A stretch of 64,000 nucleotides of DNA from JBQTIQ01 sp052387955 (GTDB taxonomy: Bacteria; Actinomycetota; Acidimicrobiia; Acidimicrobiales; JACDCH01): assembly GCA_052387955.1 (NCBI GenBank), contig JBQTIQ010000040.1, positions 27,653 to 91,652 on the forward strand, written 5' to 3'. A program made the position numbers and the translations under genes. The notes beneath the pieces were generated by a model. It searched no databases, was not told the origin of the DNA, and saw only the letters and a list, made by a program, of their open reading frames with translations. This document shows positions 27,866 to 36,322 of the stretch, piece after piece (within the stretch, counting starts at the first letter, position 1; each line of letters begins with the position of its first letter).

Positions 27866-28458
27866 GACCGGTCGGTCGGGGCGCCGGGGCGCCAGCGCCC
27901 GGACCGTTCTCGGCGGTGGTGCTCACCGGTGGGCGGAGCCGGCGCATGGGCCGGGACAAGGCCCTCCTCCCGATCGACGGCCTGGCGATGGCGGCCCGGG
28001 TCGCGGCCGCGATGGCGGCGGCGGGAGCCGATGAGGTGTTCTGCGTGGGCGGGGACGTCGATGGTCTCCGGGCGCTCGGGCTCGAGGCGGTGCCCGACCG
28101 CCATCCCGGGCAGGGACCCTTGGGGGGGCTGGTGACGGCGTTCGCTCGGGCGCGCCGCCCGGTGTTGCTGGCGGCACCCTGCGATCTACTGCACCCGTCG
28201 GCCGTGGCGATGGCGGCGGTCGTGTCGAGGCTGGCCGCGGCGCCGGCCGCGGTGTTGGGTGTGGTGCCGCTGGCCGGGGGCGTCCGCCAGCCTCTCGACG
28301 GCGCCTACCGCTCGGCGGTGGGCCCGGTCCTGGCGGCGGCCTTCGCCGCCGGCGAACGGTCGGTGAAGGGGGCCGTCGCCGCGGTAGCGGTGATCGAGCT
28401 CGACACTCCGGTCCCCGACGCCCACGCCGACGCCGACGTGCCTGCCGATCTTCGGTGA
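27862..28458 (+). CDS. MobA-like nucleotidyltransferase
   Basis: A 198-residue GT-A-fold NTP transferase. Opening motif AVVLTGGRSRRMGRDKALL is the MobA/CofC-type nucleotide-binding loop, and LLAAPCDLLHPSAV is the metal-binding segment. MobA links GMP to molybdopterin; a CofC-like role in F420 synthesis is a less likely alternative. The TTG start shares TTGA with the stop of the metalloprotease gene, implying translational coupling. In-frame alternatives further in would damage the nucleotide loop. Confidence 0.8.
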   Translation: MRPVGRGAGAPAPGPFSAVVLTGGRSRRMGRDKALLPIDGLAMAARVAAAMAAAGADEVFCVGGDVDGLRALGLEAVPDRHPGQGPLGGLVTAFARARRPVLLAAPCDLLHPSAVAMAAVVSRLAAAPAAVLGVVPLAGGVRQPLDGAYRSAVGPVLAAAFAAGERSVKGAVAAVAVIELDTPVPDAHADADVPADLR

Positions 28459-28495
28459 CCGGTACGGTTGCGCACCAGCGTCCAAGGAGGAGTCC

Positions 28496-28819
28496 ATGAC
28501 CATCCCCGAGATCGACGTCTCCGAGCTGGCTCGGCTACGGGCCGAGGGCGCCCCGTTGGTCGATGTGCGCGAAGCGGACGAGTACGACGAGTTCCACGTG
28601 CCCGGCGCCCGACTGATCCCGCTGGCCACCGTGCCCGAACAGCTCGAGGAGTTCTCCGCTGACGAGCGGGTCTACGTGATCTGCAAGGGCGGTGGCCGTA
28701 GCGCCAAGGCGGTCGAGTTCCTCAACGCCAACGGCTTCGATGCCGTCAACGTGGCCGGTGGCAGCACGGCATGGAGAGATGCCGGCCACCCGGTCGTCAT
28801 CGGCAGCGAACCCGGTTGA
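28496..28819 (+). CDS. Rhodanese domain protein (sulfurtransferase)
   Basis: A 107-residue single rhodanese domain. Catalytic Cys63 lies in VICKGGGRSAKA, and LVDVREADEYDEFHVPGA is the family N-terminal motif. It carries sulfur as persulfide in small-molecule or Fe-S or thiolation chemistry; no specific partner is visible. A strong AAGGAGG at 28484-28490 precedes the ATG, and TACGGT at 28463-28468 is a possible -10. Confidence 0.92.
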   Translation: MTIPEIDVSELARLRAEGAPLVDVREADEYDEFHVPGARLIPLATVPEQLEEFSADERVYVICKGGGRSAKAVEFLNANGFDAVNVAGGSTAWRDAGHPVVIGSEPG

Positions 28820-30006
28820 CGGCGGCGCACCGCTGGGTCGACACCGCGGCACGCTTCGACGAGGTCGTCTCCGCCCTCGACGGGGAGCCGGCGATCGCCC
28901 TCGACACCGAGTTCCATCGGGAGCGCACCTACTACCCGCAGGTCGCGCTGGTGCAATTGGCCTGGGGCGACCCGGCTGCCCCCGACATCGTCCTGGTCGA
29001 CACCCTCGCCGTCGACCTCGCGCCGCTGGCCCCGGTGCTGGCCGGTCCCACGACGGTGGTGATGCACGCGGCCCAGCAGGACCTCGAGGTGCTCCTGCGG
29101 ACCTGCGCCACCCTGCCGTCGCGCCTCTTCGATACCCAGTTGGCGGCCGGGTTCGCGGGCCACAACATGCCGTCGCTGGCCAACCTCGTACAGGCCCTTC
29201 TCGGCCGTCGGCTGCCCAAGGGTGACCGTCTGGCCGACTGGCTGCACCGGCCTCTGACCGACGACGAGCGGTCCTACGCCGCCAGCGACGTCGTGCACCT
29301 GCTCGACCTGCACGACCGGTTGCGCACCGATCTCGACGGCGGCGGGCGGCTCGGATGGGCCGAGGACGAATGCGCCGAGCTACTGGCACGCGCCCAGAAC
29401 GCCCGCGATCCCGACGAGGCGTGGTGGAAGGTCAAGGAAGCCCGCCAACTACGGGGCGAGGCAGTGGGCGTGGCCCAGGCTCTGGCTGCGTGGCGGGAAC
29501 GGCGAGCCGCCGAGGTGGACCAGCCGGTGCGCTTCGTCCTGCCCGACCTGGCGCTCGTGAGCATCGCCCAACGCCCGCCGGCCGGCGCCGACGCCCTGCG
29601 CCGAGTCCGTGGGCTCGACGGCCGCCACCTCCGCGACGGCGCCGTCGACGGGATCCTGGGCGCGGTCCAGGCCGGCCGCGAGCTGCCTCGCTCGCGCCTG
29701 CGGCTCCCGCCCGCCAGCGACGTCGAACGCGAGCTGCGACCGGCGGTCGCGCTGGTGTCGGCGTGGGTCAGCCAGCTCGGCCGCGAACTACGCATCGACC
29801 CCGCCCTGCTTGCCACCCGGGGCGATCTCGAGGCGTTCCTGCGCAAGGACATGTCGGGCCGGCTGTGGTCGGGCTGGCGCCACGACGTCGTCGGCGACGC
29901 GGTGCAGCGCCTGGTCGGGGGAGAGGCGGCGCTGGCCTTCGACGGCCGAGGCGGCCTGGTCCTCGAGGCGCGGTCCCGCCTGCCGGTACCCCAGCCGGCT
30001 GGGTAG
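28816..30006 (+). CDS. rnd: Ribonuclease D
   Basis: A 396-residue DEDD-family 3'-5' exonuclease for tRNA and stable-RNA maturation. Exo motifs: IALDTEFHRE (Asp, Glu), MHAAQQDLEVL (Asp) and SYAASDVVHL (Tyr, Asp). The C-terminal ~180 residues correspond to HRDC regions, e.g. VRGLDGRHLRDGAVDGIL. The start is TTG at 28816, overlapping the rhodanese stop (TTGA), so the two are translationally coupled. Confidence 0.9.
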   Translation: MTAAHRWVDTAARFDEVVSALDGEPAIALDTEFHRERTYYPQVALVQLAWGDPAAPDIVLVDTLAVDLAPLAPVLAGPTTVVMHAAQQDLEVLLRTCATLPSRLFDTQLAAGFAGHNMPSLANLVQALLGRRLPKGDRLADWLHRPLTDDERSYAASDVVHLLDLHDRLRTDLDGGGRLGWAEDECAELLARAQNARDPDEAWWKVKEARQLRGEAVGVAQALAAWRERRAAEVDQPVRFVLPDLALVSIAQRPPAGADALRRVRGLDGRHLRDGAVDGILGAVQAGRELPRSRLRLPPASDVERELRPAVALVSAWVSQLGRELRIDPALLATRGDLEAFLRKDMSGRLWSGWRHDVVGDAVQRLVGGEAALAFDGRGGLVLEARSRLPVPQPAG

Positions 30007-30021
30007 CGTCCGGGGCCCACG

Positions 30022-31593
30022 TCAGGCGGTGGGGCGCAGCACCACGGCTCGATCGGGAGCGAGATGGTACGCACTCGCCCCGTAGGGGAGGGTGGCGCCT
30101 TCGGCGATGCCGTCGCTCGCCACCTCGATGACCCAGCCGTCGGCCACTTCGGCCGGGACCGCCCGTTCCTCGGCGGCGAAGTTGACGATCACCCGCCGTC
30201 GGTCACCGTCGACCTCCCGGTCGTAGGCCACGACCTCCTCGAGCGGGCCGAGCAGCCGCAGCTCGCCGCCTCGGAGGGCCGGCGAGGTGCGTCGGGCCCT
30301 GAGGAGGCGGCGGTACAGGTGGAGTACCGACCGGCTGTCACCCCGCTGCGTCTCGACCGAACTGGCGGCAGCGTCGGGCGGGAAGGGCAGCCACGGCTCG
30401 GCACCGTCCCAGCCGTGAGGAGCAGACGGCGTCCACGGCAGCGGGGCTCGGCAGCCGTCACGACTTCCGGGATCGACCACCCTTGCCGGCGGGACGATGG
30501 CGTCCTGCAGGCCCAGCTCTTCGCCCTGGTAGAGGAACGGCGTGCCCCGCAGCGTGAGCAGCATGACGGCCGCCGCCCGGGCCCGGGCCTCGGTACCGAA
30601 CCGGCTGCGATGACGGGGGCTGTCGTGGTTCGACAGGGCCCACGTCGGCCACGCGCCGACGGGGCCCAGCTGGGCGCGCACCTCGTCGATGGCGGCCCGC
30701 CACGCCGGCGCCTGCCAAGGTTCGAGCAGGGGCGGGAAGTTGAAGGAGAGGTGCAGCTCATCGCCGGCGCCGTAGTAGGTGGCCACCTTGGCCGTGTCCA
30801 GGAGGTAGACCTCGCCGACTGCGACCCGGTCGCCTTGGTAGGCGTCGAGCACCTTGCGCACACCTCGCAGGATGGAATGGGTGAAGGGTGGGTCGAAGCG
30901 TTCGTCGCCGCCGAGGACGCCGCGGGGGTCGTCGACATCGGCGAAGTCGGCCCGCTTGGCCAGGGCGTGGGCCACGTCGATGCGGAAGCCGTCGACCCCC
31001 CGGTCGAGCCAGAACCGCAGGGTGGCGTGCATCGCCGCCACGACCTCGGGGTTGCGCCAGTTCAGGTCGGGCTGCTCGGGCAGGAACAGGTGCAGGTAGT
31101 ACTGGCCGGTGGGCGCGTCGAAGGCCCAGGCCGGCTCGCCGGTGAACGCCGACGTCCAGTTGTTCGGCGGCCCTCCGTCGGGCGCCGGGTCGCGCCACAC
31201 GTACCAGTCGCGGCAGGGCTCGTCGGTCGCCGACCGCGACGAGGCGAACCACGGGTGACGGCTCGAGGTGTGGTTCGGCACCCAGTCGAGCAGCACCCGG
31301 ATGCCGCGACCATGGGCCTCGGCCACGAGGGCGTCGAAGCCGTCCAGGTCACCGAAGACCGGGTCGACGTCGCAGTAGTCGGCCACGTCGTAGCCGAAGT
31401 CGCACATGGGGGAAGGGAAGATGGGGGAGAGCCACAGCGCGTCGATCCCGAGCCAGTCGAGGTACTCGAGCCGCGACCGAAGGCCCTCCAGGTCGCCGAT
31501 GCCGTCGCCGGAGTGGTCGGCGAACGATCTCGGGTAGATCTGGTAGACGACGGCATCCTTCCACCAGGGTGAGGGGCTCACGTCGATGACCAT
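30022..31593 (-). CDS. Alpha-glucosidase, glycoside hydrolase family 13
   Basis: A 523-residue GH13 (alpha/beta)8 enzyme. Seen: DAVVYQIYPRSFADHSGDGIGD, VLLDWVPNHTS, nucleophile Asp in DGFRIDVAHAL, acid/base Glu in AVGEVYLLD and transition-state Asp in LSNHDSPRH. The oligo-1,6/alpha-1,4-glucosidase subgroup is most likely; it should release glucose from malto- or isomalto-oligosaccharides. No signal peptide. Divergent from the small Cys-rich gene. Confidence 0.92.
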   Translation of the reverse strand: MVIDVSPSPWWKDAVVYQIYPRSFADHSGDGIGDLEGLRSRLEYLDWLGIDALWLSPIFPSPMCDFGYDVADYCDVDPVFGDLDGFDALVAEAHGRGIRVLLDWVPNHTSSRHPWFASSRSATDEPCRDWYVWRDPAPDGGPPNNWTSAFTGEPAWAFDAPTGQYYLHLFLPEQPDLNWRNPEVVAAMHATLRFWLDRGVDGFRIDVAHALAKRADFADVDDPRGVLGGDERFDPPFTHSILRGVRKVLDAYQGDRVAVGEVYLLDTAKVATYYGAGDELHLSFNFPPLLEPWQAPAWRAAIDEVRAQLGPVGAWPTWALSNHDSPRHRSRFGTEARARAAAVMLLTLRGTPFLYQGEELGLQDAIVPPARVVDPGSRDGCRAPLPWTPSAPHGWDGAEPWLPFPPDAAASSVETQRGDSRSVLHLYRRLLRARRTSPALRGGELRLLGPLEEVVAYDREVDGDRRRVIVNFAAEERAVPAEVADGWVIEVASDGIAEGATLPYGASAYHLAPDRAVVLRPTA

Positions 31594-31645
31594 ACGGGCT
31601 CGGTTACAATGCCGCCCCGAACCTGCACCGACGTGGGAGCTCGAC

Positions 31646-31849
31646 GTGAAGAAGGGTCGTCATCGCCGCTTCGAAGAAGCGCGCGCCCTGAAGCGGACCT
31701 CGGACAATCTCGACGAGCTCTTCGGCCCCGAGGACGCCGAGCCCTGTGCGGAATGCGGGGCCCAGCCTGGCGCCGACCACGCCGCGTGGTGCCTCGTCGG
31801 GAAGGAAGAGGCGGAAAACGATATCGAGAGCAGCGCCGACGACTGGTAG
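31646..31849 (+). CDS. Small Cys-containing protein, function unknown
   Basis: A 67-residue protein opening with a basic helix (KKGRHRRFEEARALKR) then a Cys cluster PCAECGAQ...AAWCLVGKEE, possibly a zinc site. Short and conserved-looking, but I recognise no name. TACAAT (31605-31610) is a good -10, and GGGAG at 31635-31639 is a Shine-Dalgarno for the GTG at 31646. A strong hairpin follows the gene. Confidence 0.65.
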   Translation: MKKGRHRRFEEARALKRTSDNLDELFGPEDAEPCAECGAQPGADHAAWCLVGKEEAENDIESSADDW

Positions 31850-31851
31850 TC

Positions 31852-31870
31852 GTGCCCCCATCGGGGGCAC
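31852..31870. terminator. Hairpin upstream of typA
   Basis: GTGCCCCC-ATC-GGGGGCAC: perfect 8-bp stem with a 3-nt loop. Likely terminates the small Cys-protein transcript. Confidence 0.65.
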
Positions 31871-31918
31871 AGGTCCCCGGTTGACGCTCTCCCCGACCCG
31901 AACGGTGTGAACCCTCCT

Positions 31919-33796
31919 ATGCCCCCCCAAACCGCGGGTGACGTCCGGACCGCTCCGGCCTCGTCGCTGACCGCTCCCGCCCTGCGCTCGATCGCGCTCG
32001 TCGCCCACGTCGATCACGGCAAGACCACGCTCGTCGACGCCATGCTGCGCCAGACCGGCGTGTTCCGCGCCCATCAGCAGCTGACCGAACGGGTCATGGA
32101 CTCCAACGACCAGGAGCGCGAGCGGGGCATCACGATCCTGGCCAAAGCGGCGTCGATCATGTGGCGGGGGACCCGCATCAACCTGGTCGACACGCCCGGG
32201 CACGCCGATTTCGGGGGGGAGGTCGAGCGGGCGCTGGCCATGGTCGACGGCGTCCTGTTGCTGGTCGATGCGGCCGAGGGCCCGCTCCCCCAGACCCGCT
32301 ACGTCCTGTCGAAGTCGCTGGCCGCTGGCCTGCGCACGGTTGTCGTGCTCAACAAGGTCGACCGCCACGACGCCCGGCCCGACGAGGTCCTCTCCGAGGT
32401 CGAGGAGCTGTTCTTGGACCTCGGCCCGCCGCTCGAGCTGCTCGACTTCCCGGTCGTGTCCGTCATCGCCCGCGAGGGAAGATCGGCGCTGGGCGTCGCC
32501 ATGCCCGGCCCTGATGCCGACCTGTCGGCCCTGCTCGACTGCGTGCTCGACACCATCGCTTCTCCCACCGGCGACCCGATTGCACCGCTGCAGGCGTTGG
32601 TGACCAACCTCGACGCCTCCGAGTACCTGGGCCGCCTCGCCCTGGGCCGGGTGGTGCGGGGCACCCTGCGCAAGGGTGACACCGTGGCGCTGCTCGACGA
32701 GGAGGTCGCCGAGGGCCAGGCCCCGGTGAAGCGCCGCCTCACCCAGCTGCTCGGCTTCGACGGCATCAGCCGGGTCGAGGTCGACGAACGCCGGGCCGGC
32801 GACCTCTTCGTCGTGGCCGGGTTCCCCGAGGTCGAGATCGGCGACACGTTGGCGGACCCGCAGGTGCCCGAAGCGCTGACCCGGCTCTCGGTCGACGAAC
32901 CGGTGCTGCGGATGACCTTCGGGGTGAACACCTCACCGCTGGCGGGCCGGGAGGGCCAGTACCTCACATCGCGGCACCTCCGCGACCGCCTCGACCGCGA
33001 GGTCCTGGGGAACGTATCGATCCGCCTGGAGGACACGGGGTCACCGGACGTGATCGAGGTCGCCGGCCGGGGCGAGCTCCAACTGGCCGTGCTGATCGAA
33101 TCGATGCGACGTGAGGGCTACGAGATGCAGGTGTCGCGGCCCGAGGTCATCGTGCGCGAGGCCGCCGGCAAGCGCCTCGAGCCCCTCGAACGGCTGGTGA
33201 TCGACGTCCCCGACGAGCATGTAGGCACCGTCACCCAGGCCCTCGCCCCCCGCAAGGGCCTCGTCGTCGACGTGCGCCCCGGCGACACCGGCCGGACGAT
33301 CCTGACCGCCGAGGCCCCGGCCCGGGGCCTGATCGGCTTCCGTTCGTTGTTGCTCACCTCGACCCGGGGCACCGCGCTGATGCACCAGCACCACGCCGGC
33401 TGGGTGCCGTGGGCGGGTGACCTGCCCCATCGTCAGGGCGGGGCCATGATCGCCGACCGTGCCGGCCCCGCCACCGGCTACGCCCTCGACAATCTGCAGG
33501 CCCGGGGCGAGTTCTTCCTCTCGCCCGGCGACGAGGTCTACGAGGGCCTCGTCACCGGCGAGAGCAGCCGGGGCGACGACATGGTGGTCAACATCACCCG
33601 CGAGAAGCAGAAGACCAACATCCGCACCCACAGCCACGACGACGGTGTGAAGCTGCCACCGCCACGGACGCTGACGTTGGAGGCGGCCATGGAATGGATC
33701 GCCGACGACGAGCTGGTCGAGATCACGCCAGTCTCGTTACGGGTACGCAAGCGGGTCCTGCGCGAGCAGGACCGGCGAAGGTCGGCGAAGAACTAG
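31919..33796 (+). CDS. typA: GTP-binding protein TypA/BipA
   Basis: A 625-residue translational GTPase acting at the ribosome under stress and in 50S assembly. G motifs: AHVDHGKTTL (G1), GITI (G2), DTPGHADFGGE (G3) and NKVDRHDARP (G4), followed by the EF-G-like domains and the TypA C-terminus with SHDDGVKLPPPRTLTLE. Length fits the family. The ATG at 31919 is used; a GTG at 31907 is in frame and would add four residues. Neither has a clear Shine-Dalgarno. Confidence 0.95.
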   Translation: MPPQTAGDVRTAPASSLTAPALRSIALVAHVDHGKTTLVDAMLRQTGVFRAHQQLTERVMDSNDQERERGITILAKAASIMWRGTRINLVDTPGHADFGGEVERALAMVDGVLLLVDAAEGPLPQTRYVLSKSLAAGLRTVVVLNKVDRHDARPDEVLSEVEELFLDLGPPLELLDFPVVSVIAREGRSALGVAMPGPDADLSALLDCVLDTIASPTGDPIAPLQALVTNLDASEYLGRLALGRVVRGTLRKGDTVALLDEEVAEGQAPVKRRLTQLLGFDGISRVEVDERRAGDLFVVAGFPEVEIGDTLADPQVPEALTRLSVDEPVLRMTFGVNTSPLAGREGQYLTSRHLRDRLDREVLGNVSIRLEDTGSPDVIEVAGRGELQLAVLIESMRREGYEMQVSRPEVIVREAAGKRLEPLERLVIDVPDEHVGTVTQALAPRKGLVVDVRPGDTGRTILTAEAPARGLIGFRSLLLTSTRGTALMHQHHAGWVPWAGDLPHRQGGAMIADRAGPATGYALDNLQARGEFFLSPGDEVYEGLVTGESSRGDDMVVNITREKQKTNIRTHSHDDGVKLPPPRTLTLEAAMEWIADDELVEITPVSLRVRKRVLREQDRRRSAKN

Positions 33797-33801
33797 CCGG
33801 G

Positions 33802-35097
33802 GTGGGATCTGGGGGGCGGGACTTTTTCGACCGGCTGGCGCGGGCGCGCCCGGGACACCGGGACGCAGCAACGGCGACGGCGAAGGCGCGCCGATCCAAG
33901 TTCGGCGTCACCGGCACAGTGCGCCGGTGGCGATCGGGCGACGTCGCCGGCCTGCGCCGGGCGACTGCCTTCGGCACCGGGGTCGTGCTGGTGCTCGGCG
34001 TCGTCGCCGTCGGCGTGAAGCAGGACTCGCTGGCCGACCCGCAGGCCCTCGCCCTCGAAGGGGCGCCGACGTCGACCGCGGCGGTGCCCGGCACCGCCGC
34101 CAGCCTCGCCCCCGTGCCCTCGCCGGCGAGCACCGAAGCGGCCACGACCGCGCCCACCACGGCCGCCACCGCAGCCCCGACGGTGGCGCCGACGACCGCG
34201 GCCCCCACCCCGACCACGGCCAGCCCCCCGCCACCGCCCCCGACCGGTCCCGCCCCGTTGTCCCAGGTCCAGCCGGGAGCGCCGCTGCCGGCGCCAGGGG
34301 CCTTCACGATGCAGCCGTACTACGGGCTCGGCGCCTGGATCGACGTGTACGACTGGTCCTACGCCATCGCCGGCGACCCGCCGCCCTTCGACCTCCCCGA
34401 CATCGATCGCATGGCCGCACTCGGGGTCCAGACCCTCTACATGCAGCCGGTGCGCTGGGACGTGGCCGAGGACATCCTCGAGCACGACCGGGTCGTGGCC
34501 ATCATGAACCGGGCCCGGGCCAACGGCATACGAGTGGTGGCCTGGTACCTACCCGACCTCCGGGACCCGGCCAGCGACTTGCGCCACCTGCTCGCCATTG
34601 CCCGGCTGCCCATCGACGGCCTCGGCATCGACATCGAGTCCAGGACGGTCGAGGACATCGCGGTGCGCAACCAGCGCCTGGTCGAGTTGTCAGCCGAACT
34701 GCGCAATCGCCTCGGGAGCCAGGTGCTCTCGGCCATCGTGCTCCCGCCCGTCGTCATGGAGGACGTGAACCCCAACTACTGGCCGGGCCACCCGTGGGCC
34801 GCGCTGGCGCCCTACTACGACGTCTGGCAACCGATGTCGTACTTCACCGGGCGGCGGGCACCATGGCGCGACGCCTACGCTTACACGGCCGTCAACATCG
34901 ACCGGATCCGGGCCTACATCGGTCAGCCCGACGCCGTGGTCCACTCGATCGGCGGGATCGGCGACCTCACCACCATCGAGGACATCCAGGGGATGCTCCG
35001 GGCGTCGGAGGAGCGGGGCGCGATCGGCGGCAGCATCTACGACTACCGCACCACCCACGACGCCCTCTGGCCCGAGCTCCAACGGTTCCGCCGCTAG
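33802..35097 (+). CDS. Membrane-anchored TIM-barrel protein, glycoside hydrolase-like
   Basis: A 431-residue protein. A basic cytoplasmic N-terminus and one transmembrane segment (about residues 53-72) are followed by a Ser/Thr/Pro/Ala-rich spacer (~80-160), as in wall-spanning proteins. The C-terminal ~250 residues (YYGLGAWIDVYDWSY, VQTLYMQPVRWD, PIDGLGIDIESRTVED, DVWQPMSYF) resemble a TIM barrel with acidic residues at strand ends, as in glycoside hydrolases. No family assignment is certain. It starts 5 nt after typA and may be co-transcribed. Confidence 0.65.
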   Translation: MGSGGRDFFDRLARARPGHRDAATATAKARRSKFGVTGTVRRWRSGDVAGLRRATAFGTGVVLVLGVVAVGVKQDSLADPQALALEGAPTSTAAVPGTAASLAPVPSPASTEAATTAPTTAATAAPTVAPTTAAPTPTTASPPPPPPTGPAPLSQVQPGAPLPAPGAFTMQPYYGLGAWIDVYDWSYAIAGDPPPFDLPDIDRMAALGVQTLYMQPVRWDVAEDILEHDRVVAIMNRARANGIRVVAWYLPDLRDPASDLRHLLAIARLPIDGLGIDIESRTVEDIAVRNQRLVELSAELRNRLGSQVLSAIVLPPVVMEDVNPNYWPGHPWAALAPYYDVWQPMSYFTGRRAPWRDAYAYTAVNIDRIRAYIGQPDAVVHSIGGIGDLTTIEDIQGMLRASEERGAIGGSIYDYRTTHDALWPELQRFRR

Positions 35098-35149
35098 CGC
35101 TAGCGCCAGGTCACCGCCCCGGCAAGAAGCGCCCGGGCCACCAGCACCA

Positions 35150-36115
35150 TCACGCCACTCCGGCCAGCTCGATGGCCCGGGTGATGTCCCTGGCGTTGCG
35201 GACCACCACCGTGGGGTGGCCGTGGGCGCGGGCGCTGAGGGCTGCCTGCGTCACCGCCGGGTCGGAGCCCTCGACGGCGACATCGACGAGGACGCCTCCG
35301 ACCAGCACGCCGTAGAGCCCGTCGGGCCCCGCCCGGTGCCGGGACAGGAAACGCACCGGAGCGGCGCTGACGGTGCCCTGCTCGACCCGGCAGAGGGTAC
35401 GCACGCCGGCGCGGGCGAGGCCGTCGAGCAGATAGACGACGAGGCCATGGAGCCGACGGGTGTGGTCGTCGCACAACGCGGCCACCGCCGCCCCCGAAAC
35501 GGGTTCGGCCGCCCGTTCCAGCACGGCGACAGCCTCGGCGTAGGAGCGGGACTTCGTGCCGGTCCGGGCCTTGCGCAGGTCCCGGCCCGTCGGCCGGTCC
35601 CGGGATACCGAGAGCAGGGTGCGGTGCTCCAGGTAGCGACCGGCCAGCGCGCCGGCCCGGCGCATGTGGCGGACCTTCTCGTCGGCGGGCGAGTCGCCCT
35701 CGCCGACTCCGGGCCCGGGATCGCCGTCACGGGCCGCGTCCCGCAGGCGCTTCAGGGCGTGGGCCAGCACCTGGTTCTCGGCGGTGTCGTAGGCCTTGAC
35801 CGGCGATGCGCACACGAGCGCGTTGTGAGCGCCGGGGCTGGCGGCCCGGGCGGCGATGGTCTCGGCCCACAGGATCGTCCCCCGAACGTCGCCGGTGGTG
35901 CGGATCGGCCTGCTGGTGGTCGCTATCGACAGCGACCGGACGATCTCGGGAAGCCGGTCGAGCAGCGCCTCCGCCTCCGCCGAGACGGCCAGGGCGACGC
36001 CCACCACGTGGCGGGCGCCGTGAGGCGCCATGCCGGTCAACGCCTCGACCGCGCCGGCGGGGTCCATCGGCCGTACCAGCCGGTCCCACAGCGCCACCGT
36101 CGCCTCGTCGCCCAT
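35150..36115 (-). CDS. Possible McrC/DUF2357-like protein
   Basis: A 321-residue protein adjacent to an McrB-like ATPase. It carries KAYDTAENQVLAHALKRL, which resembles the ENxxL helix of McrC/DUF2357 proteins, and a C-terminal LVDVAVEGSDPAVTQAA...HPTVVV resembling a PD-(D/E)XK fold in which D-A-K is replaced by D-V-A. If so, the nuclease site is probably degenerate. The N-terminal part is helical. Start at the ATG at 36115 is a guess; the frame stays open to 36253 through a repeat copy, and GTG 36130 is an alternative. Function unproven. Confidence 0.4.
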   Translation of the reverse strand: MGDEATVALWDRLVRPMDPAGAVEALTGMAPHGARHVVGVALAVSAEAEALLDRLPEIVRSLSIATTSRPIRTTGDVRGTILWAETIAARAASPGAHNALVCASPVKAYDTAENQVLAHALKRLRDAARDGDPGPGVGEGDSPADEKVRHMRRAGALAGRYLEHRTLLSVSRDRPTGRDLRKARTGTKSRSYAEAVAVLERAAEPVSGAAVAALCDDHTRRLHGLVVYLLDGLARAGVRTLCRVEQGTVSAAPVRFLSRHRAGPDGLYGVLVGGVLVDVAVEGSDPAVTQAALSARAHGHPTVVVRNARDITRAIELAGVA

Positions 36116-36185
36116 CGGCCCGGCCGTCACGGCCGAGCCGCCGGGGCCCCGTCGCGGTCGGGCTCGCGGGTGCTCGTTGCCCCCG

Positions 36186-36264
36186 CATGGCCGTTCATGT
36201 TCGGGGGCTGCGCCCCCGGGCCCCATCGTCGCCCGGCTCGATGGCGCTCGCACCGTCGACCGGG
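36186..36264 (+). repeat. Dispersed palindromic repeat, family A copy 2
   Basis: Same blocks as copies at 12386 and 52356: CCGTTCATG, hairpin CGGGGGC-TGC-GCCCCCG, then CATCGTCGCCCGGCTCG and CGTCGACCGGG. It lies between the AAA ATPase and the possible McrC-like gene and is oriented opposite to them. Confidence 0.8.
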
Positions 36265-36322
36265 CACCCGGGGGGGATCACAAGGAACGGTGCACCGGTG
36301 ACCGCGCCGCGACCAGCCATGT

